Part shown: positions 58,373-64,000 of the stretch, one piece after another
Position numbering within the stretch: the stretch's first letter is position 1
How the letters are laid out: each line of letters starts with the position of its first letter
NCBI RefSeq assembly: GCF_024868665.1
Contig: NC_079898.1
Location: forward strand, 8,276,561 to 8,340,560
Source: Triplophysa rosa
Lineage: Eukaryota > Chordata > Actinopteri > Cypriniformes > Nemacheilidae
DNA: 64,000 bases
Direction of reading: 5' to 3'
Notes under the pieces: generated by a model
Databases searched by the model: none
Seen by the model: the letters and a program-made list of their open reading frames with translations, nothing else
What the model was told of the DNA's origin: nothing
Translations under genes and position numbers: made by a program

Positions 58373-58374
58373 AA

Positions 58375-59040
58375 TCTGAGAAATATCAACTATGGTCCCT
58401 ATGACTGGCAACAGAAATGAGGGGAAACATGAAAGACTGCTTCTAAAAACAGAGAATGTCTGAAGGAAAGACAAGACCTCTTCTCTGATTTAAAGGGCCT
58501 GCAGATCCGGTCTGAACAGGAACTTGCTCTTCCTGCTGTCCACTGGCCTTCTCGACCCTCTCCAGCTCTGTAAGAGAAAAGGTCAGAGAGCTGTTTTGCC
58601 TGTGTGGTTCCTCCTATTGTTCCTCAAAGGGCTGCGCAGGAAAGAGAAGACACAAACATAAAAGTCGACAACCTCTCTCAGGACTCCTTAAGATCTGATT
58701 GGAGACAGTGTAAAAAACTCCTATGTGGAGTCACGGAGGAGCACCGGAGCAAAGGTGATGGTTGGAGAGGAAATGAAAGAGAGAGCTGGATAACAATGAA
58801 GGGTCAGTGAGTCAGTATATTTTTCAATAGCAGTCTGGGGTTTTGCTGTGGTCTGAGGTGAGAAACACGAGCCTTTTTACTCATTCTTTCCTAATAAACA
58901 CACACACAAACAGAAAAACAAAACAATTTGAGCCATTAAACAGTGGAGAGAACAAAGTGGCTGGCCGAACACGGAGTTCAGAACGGTCCGGTGTAGGTTT
59001 TGTCTGGCTCCAAAACGTTGTTTAGCAAAATATAATTTTA
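58375..59040. other. Non-coding stretch, nothing recognised
   Basis: No gene or clear repeat. Confidence 0.4.
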
Positions 59041-59044
59041 AATA

Positions 59045-59090
59045 TGACACATTTAGTCATTTTGCAGATGCTTTTATCCAAAGATCATCC
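59045..59090. repeat. SINE/LINE-derived 'tttatccaaag' fragment
   Basis: 'catttagtcattttgcagat' and 'gcttttatccaaagatc' match a short segment seen in very many teleost repeats. Confidence 0.6.
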
Positions 59091-59695
59091 ATTTAGAGAT
59101 CACATTTGCGTGTTCACACATAAGCAGGCGGTGATGGTGAGTCTCACCCATCCCTGACATTGTCACACTAAGCTTTTTCCTGCCATTGTGTACAGAAAAA
59201 ACACGCCAAGATGGAAGATTAGGATATAGAGATCAGAGCAGCTGATCTTCACTCTCAACTGAGATTTGTAACTCGGCCCAGTGCCACTCAGGCAACTAAA
59301 TATGGGCCAAGCCACATGTTCTCAGTTTGGGGAGCGTGGCTGCGTGTGAGAGTGCACGAGTGCACGCAGCCATCCTGCCGTGTCGGTTAGACCTGTAAAT
59401 GTGATTGATGTTATTGCTTTGGAGTGCTCAGCGATCACCAGTGTGTCGCTGTGGATACGCTGAGGGGCACATGGTGCCTGGGACACAATGAGCGGAGGGG
59501 GTTTGGGGTTTTCAATTGGCGCGATTTGTGCGTCCATCTCCATGGTCAAGGGCACTGCCATTGTGAGTTGGAGTGAAACTGGACTTGTAATGCCCACTCA
59601 ATCACAGTTAAACACAGCCCCTTGTGTATTTATTATAGCTCAGGAGATTTGATTGAAGTTATCAGTTGTGTTTTATTAAGTATCCACACAGACTC
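59091..59695. other. Low-repeat stretch, possible conserved non-coding DNA
   Basis: 59,300-59,600 is GC-balanced and repeat-free. Both strands have short open frames without motif. Confidence 0.3.
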
Positions 59696-59699
59696 ATAG

Positions 59700-59945
59700 A
59701 AGTAAAATAATCTGGATTTGGGTGAATTTGATGAGAAATATTTTCTGCCATAATATTGATTTTTGATTGCTTGCTTGAATAATCTGAGCTCAGTTTGTGA
59801 AATTGTTGAGATCTCTCGTGAAAACCTAATACAGATCTTTGCGAGATTTCTCTGGAGAAATATCTGAGACGCAAGAGAACATTTGCTTTTCTGGCTATCA
59901 GAAATAATTGAGATATCAAAGAGATCACGTCTGTGATTGTTTTTC
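59700..59945. repeat. Dispersed repeat R1, copy 2
   Basis: Same order and orientation as 706-1,000, about 59 kb away: 'taatctggatttggg', 'aatctgagctcagtttg', 'gttgagatctctc', 'aaagagatcacgtctgtg'. Confidence 0.65.
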
Positions 59946-60860
59946 TACCAATAGACGCTACCAATAAGCACTCTCCTTTTAACACATTGTACCATGTTTG
60001 AATCCTTTTCACAGATGTTTCCGCAAATGAATCACAGAGAAATGTCTGCAGATAACGTCTGGGTCTGAAAATGATAAGGAAAACCTAGGAAAATGGATAA
60101 AATCATAGCCTACATACAAATGTGTCCCAGAACATTATTTCACAATCCATGTACATACAATTCATCTCATACTAGTTTAAGATAAGGGTTTAATAATGAG
60201 TTCCCAGTGAAACACTGCTGTAAAAGGACTAGAATGAATAAAAATTCCATTAATCTTGAGCACAGTGTAAAAAACCTGATAGAACTATTTTATTACTCTG
60301 TAACTTCTCTTTCTTTTTCTCTTTATATGTTATCACTCAGTAAAGCTTTCTGGTGAACAGGGCTGGTAATAAATCACCCCAAACCCCTCGTGGACCTCAA
60401 ACATGACCCTGGCGTTTAAGAGCAGACTTTAAGACAGTTTCTGTGAGTTTGAGGGAAGTGTGGTTTGGATCTGGTCGGACTGCAGGTCATATCTGCTCCG
60501 CCGTGCATGCCTGTTTGCACAAGCTGCTTGTTCTCTGGCTTCACTCTTACGTAACCCTCTAAAGGAGGCCAAGCATCCATCAAAGGGAGGAATGAGAGAA
60601 GATAAAGAAAGGAGAGATGTGGGAAGGTACTTGTCACAGGTAATTACCCGTTTTGTTCAATTTGATAGGAATGTTTTTGGCAGCTTAAGGCTGGTTTAGG
60701 AAAGGGCTAAGTGCAGGCGCAGACTAAGAGCTCTTTCTTATAGACTCGCTCTCAATGCATTAAGCTAAAGGCCCTTGGACACTTTGAGGAAAGACATGTA
60801 AATGTTTAAATGTTTGCCCCATATGTATATGAAGAAGCCATTTTCACTAAAAATGGGAAA
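59946..60860. other. Non-coding stretch, nothing recognised
   Basis: No gene or named repeat. Confidence 0.4.
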
Positions 60861-60865
60861 ACCTT

Positions 60866-61670
60866 ACAACAACACCAAAAAACACAACAATACACTGCAG
60901 CAAAATTACCAAGGCAAGACACTTTGAAAAAACACTACAGCAAAACACCACAACAAAAACACTACAGAAAAAATGCTACAACAAAACCACTTTGACAAAC
61001 ACTACAGCAAAACAACACAACACTCCCCCAAAACATCTCAGAAAAAATACTACAGCAAAACACCACAACAAAAACACTACAGAAAAAATTCTACAACAAA
61101 ACCACTTTGACAAACACTACAGCAAAACAACACAACACTTCCCCAAAACATCTCAGAAAAAACACTACAGCAAAACACCACAACAAAACCACTACAGAAA
61201 AAATACTACAACAAAACCACTTTGACAAACACTACAGCAAAACAACACAACACTTCCCCAAAACATCTCAGAAAAAACACTATAGCAAAACACCACAACA
61301 AAATCACTACAGAAAAAATACTACAACAAAACCACTTTGACAAACACACCAGCAAAACAACACATCAAAAATACAACAAAAACGCTTTGACAAACACAAC
61401 AACAAAACACTATAGCAAAACACCACAAGACTTTCTGAAAACACACCACAGAAATAAACACTAACAAAACACCACTGTGAAAACACTACATCAAAAATAC
61501 TACAAAAAACCCTTTGACAAACCCAGCAGCAAAACAACACAACACTACCATAAAACACCACCTAAAACACTGCAGCAAAACACTACAGAAAGAAAGCAAA
61601 ATGCTACCAAAGCAAAATGCTACATCAAAACAAAAAGCACTTTGACCAAAGATTTGGCCAAAAACACTAT
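60866..61670. repeat. 115-bp-period A/C-rich minisatellite
   Basis: 'tttgacaaacactacagcaa' recurs at 60,991, 61,106 and 61,221, and 'tttgacaaacac' at 61,336, an exact 115-bp step. Degenerate partial units extend left to about 60,866 and right to about 61,670 ('ctttgacaaac' at 61,384 and 61,512). Within a unit 'actacag' followed by 'aaaa' recurs at short spacing, so the unit itself arose from a smaller motif. The + strand has almost no G. 115 is not a multiple of three, so the open Asn/Thr/Lys/His-rich frames that start once per unit are by-products. Confidence 0.95.
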
Positions 61671-61875
61671 GAAAATTAATTATCACTCGACTAGTTATGA
61701 AACAGGACACAATAAGCTTGAAAATGACCATGTTTGCATTTTGTAAGATATGTCATCATTGCTGTTAAACAAAAACACTTTATTATGAGCTGCTTTATGG
61801 AGATCTTAATATTAGAGCCGGTTCCACATTGATGACTAGGAGTGTGTGTATTCACCATTATACTCAAATGTGTCA

Positions 61876-61898
61876 CACACACACACACACACACACAT
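61876..61898. repeat. Short (CA)n microsatellite
   Basis: About 11 CA units. Confidence 0.95.
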
Positions 61899-61899
61899 T

Positions 61900-64000
61900 C
61901 ATACATCTAGTGACATCACTATGCAAAGGTGTGCAGTGTAGCTGTCAGCGCATGACAGAATCATTACTCAAAGCAACAAAAGAGACTTGTGTGTTATGTA
62001 AGGTGTGACTATCAGACGATTAGATCAAGCCTGGGAGGAGAGAGAGAATGTGTCAGGGAGTGAACGTGGGAGAGAGTAAGTCTGGTCGGCTCAAAGCTGG
62101 CATGAGGCAGCATTAATTGGTTAATGATTACTGATGCAACATGATAGCTCACCGCTGCACCTGCTTATGTCATCATCAGCAGAGCAAAAGCAGGCTTTTC
62201 ATAGGGCTCTTAAAGTCCACCATTGTCCCCATTGGCAGCGAACGCTGAGTAGGTACAATGGACGATGTGTTTATTTTTATGATGAGTCTTTATGAGCGTG
62301 CTGTCGAGAGTGAGACAGAAATAATGCGGAGTATTCAAGAGACAGCGGTGTCTTTGGAATTGTCTTCTTATCCATCAAAGTCACCGCGTTAGTCCAAAGA
62401 GCACTTCTGAAGGTATCTGGTCCGTGACCGGACGTAACAAGAGGTCTAGACTGCAGGATTTCAACCTATGACTAATGAGTTTGTTTCAATCTAGACCATC
62501 CCATTACTCAGCGAGAGAGAGCATTAATCAGGACAGAGCTTAGATTGGAAAGCTTGCAGGAATCTGAAGGTAGCTGTCTACATGAGTGCACTGGCATCTG
62601 CGCTGAATGGCACGGGGCGCTTAGAGGCTCATAACTTCAGCCAGAGCAAACAAACCTTGAATCAACAGAAACTCCCTACTGTCTCCTCTTCTCTAAGGAG
62701 AAACTGATTTACTTCACATCACAAGGAAGCTCAGAGTGTAGGCCGCGATGTATAGCATTTGTACAGTGCTGACACTCAATGCCAGGGGATTACTTCAAGC
62801 ACTGTACTTTAATTGTGAAGTGTTTAAAGGTGAATGAAAGCAATCTGCAAAAGCAAGGGAGAAAGTGGAAAGATGTATCTTACTTTCTATAAATGACCTT
62901 TTGTTTGTGTCTGCAAATGTATTCATTTTATAGTAAATCTTTCACAATCAGCCTGGCAGTTTTTGCAGTCTCCTTCGGCTAGACAGGCTTTATAAAAACA
63001 TTTTTTAGAACATTTTTTTCTACACCACCTTTCACCAAAATGGGACTACACAAATACAAACTTCTTTCAGAATCAGCGTAACTTTCTTGTGGCTTGAGAG
63101 ATGAATGATGACATGGACTGTTTACATTAATGGAAAATCTGTCTACAAATGCATATATAAATATGCCACATGGGGATCTTTGTTTTTGAGTATTTATACA
63201 TTTTTGTTTCCGAGTCCTAATCTAGCACTGGGAACTGACTGCAAAAAAAAAGGGTTTCATCTCAAATAAATACATTTATAATACTACTAATAATAATAAT
63301 GATACACTTCGCAATGAGTTAAAAGCCATTATGTTAACCTTGTCTAAGTGGTTGGACAGGTTTAGGGGACGTGCTTCTACCAGACAGTACGGGTCACCTG
63401 ATTTGATTGACAGACGCTCATTTTTCTCAGTCCTTTCATGTCTCAGACATCGAAACCCGCTGTGGGTTTTTCCAGTCCGGCTTATGGAGTAATGAGAACA
63501 AGAGGAATGAAAATTGCTGACGAAAAGAACAGCAGGGACACTGTCTGAAAGAGAGAGAGAGGGGGAAAGCAAAGAGGCAAGAGGTGGATTGGATGAAAGA
63601 ATGGGAAACAAGATCATCGCTTTACTCCAAAACGTAGTAAGCTGCCTATGGCAGCCTAATTTTAGGGCATTGTAGTCACGTCGCCAACATCCATGCAGTT
63701 GGAAGGTAATATAAGTGGGCTGCCTTCTAAAACCTAACCTAATTTTGGGGGAGAAGACAATCCCAGCATGCATTGCAACAAACAGATGGAAGATTACAAA
63801 TATAATTCTAAATAATTCCAGTCTAAATAAATGTAATAAATACTGATAAGTATCCATAAACATCTGATATATGTTTATGGCTATTAGCATATCATGCTCT
63901 TAGCTTAGCAACATGCTAACCGAAAAAGTCGAGTCTCCTATGTGGTGTGTAGTGTTTGATGTTTGTGTATCAAGTTAAATTGTAGATTACACAATGGATA
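61900..64000. other. Low-repeat stretch; one 204-codon frame of unknown value
   Basis: 62,090-62,720 is repeat-free and ordered ('gcattaattggttaatgatt' with homeobox-like cores) and may be conserved non-coding DNA. A minus-strand ATG frame at 63,890-63,276 (204 codons) has a hydrophobic start and Ser/Leu-rich middle but no domain I recognise. Part of it (63,630-63,740) looks like a repeat. I do not call it a gene. Confidence 0.35.

Noticed and set aside
60866..61670. Evenly spaced repeats that could be mistaken for a CRISPR array or a repeat protein gene
   Set aside because: Units are contiguous with no unique spacers, the setting is a vertebrate genome, and the 115-bp period breaks every reading frame.

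Overview
The window looks like intergenic or intronic DNA of a teleost fish, most likely a cyprinid (carp, goldfish or zebrafish relatives). The grounds are: AT-rich background; many long (GT)n/(CA)n tracts; repeated copies of a foldback repeat whose ends read 'gggatagttcaccc' and 'gggtgaactatccc', familiar from cyprinid genomes; 5'-truncated LINE 3' tails ending in 'gcgctatataaataaa' or repeated 'acttga'; and a DIRS1-type retrotransposon of the kind common in fish. No intact host gene, rRNA or tRNA was recognised. Repeat family names come from memory of fish repeats and were not checked against a library.

Layout. 0-6.4 kb: foldback MITE, a dispersed repeat, then a nested stack (2.6-5.75 kb) in which a decayed hAT-like element carries a small MITE and a second MITE that is itself interrupted. 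6.4-18 kb: mostly unannotated DNA with scattered MITEs and retroelement tails. 18-22 kb: two adjacent palindromic MITEs, a conserved-looking block, a LINE tail, and a mosaic holding a THAP zinc-finger exon remnant on the minus strand. 22-36 kb: long low-repeat stretch with a few foldbacks and a CTCF-like motif. 36-39.2 kb: large GT/CA microsatellites, a MITE and a LINE 3' end.

39.94-45.98 kb: the one large mobile element, a roughly 6.04-kb DIRS1-like tyrosine-recombinase retrotransposon read on the minus strand. It has inverted terminal repeats with inward CCAAT/GC/TATA promoters, an internal complementary region joining the complements of both outer ends, a gag-like ORF, RT plus RNase H, and a tyrosine recombinase. 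Frameshifts, stops, loss of the RT aspartate pair and loss of the recombinase histidine show it is dead. A 135-bp triplication lies between the gag-like and RT regions.

46-64 kb: a hAT remnant with a BED finger, a fragment of a multicopy coding family, more MITEs, a TIR element carrying an internal ~180-bp tandem duplication (55.9-56.7 kb), and a 115-bp-period A/C-rich minisatellite (60.9-61.7 kb). The parts do not work together as a pathway: this is a TE-dominated landscape around low-repeat blocks, some of which may be conserved non-coding sequence. The strongest unusual items are the DIRS copy with its triplication, the TIR element with the internal duplication, the minisatellite and the THAP exon.
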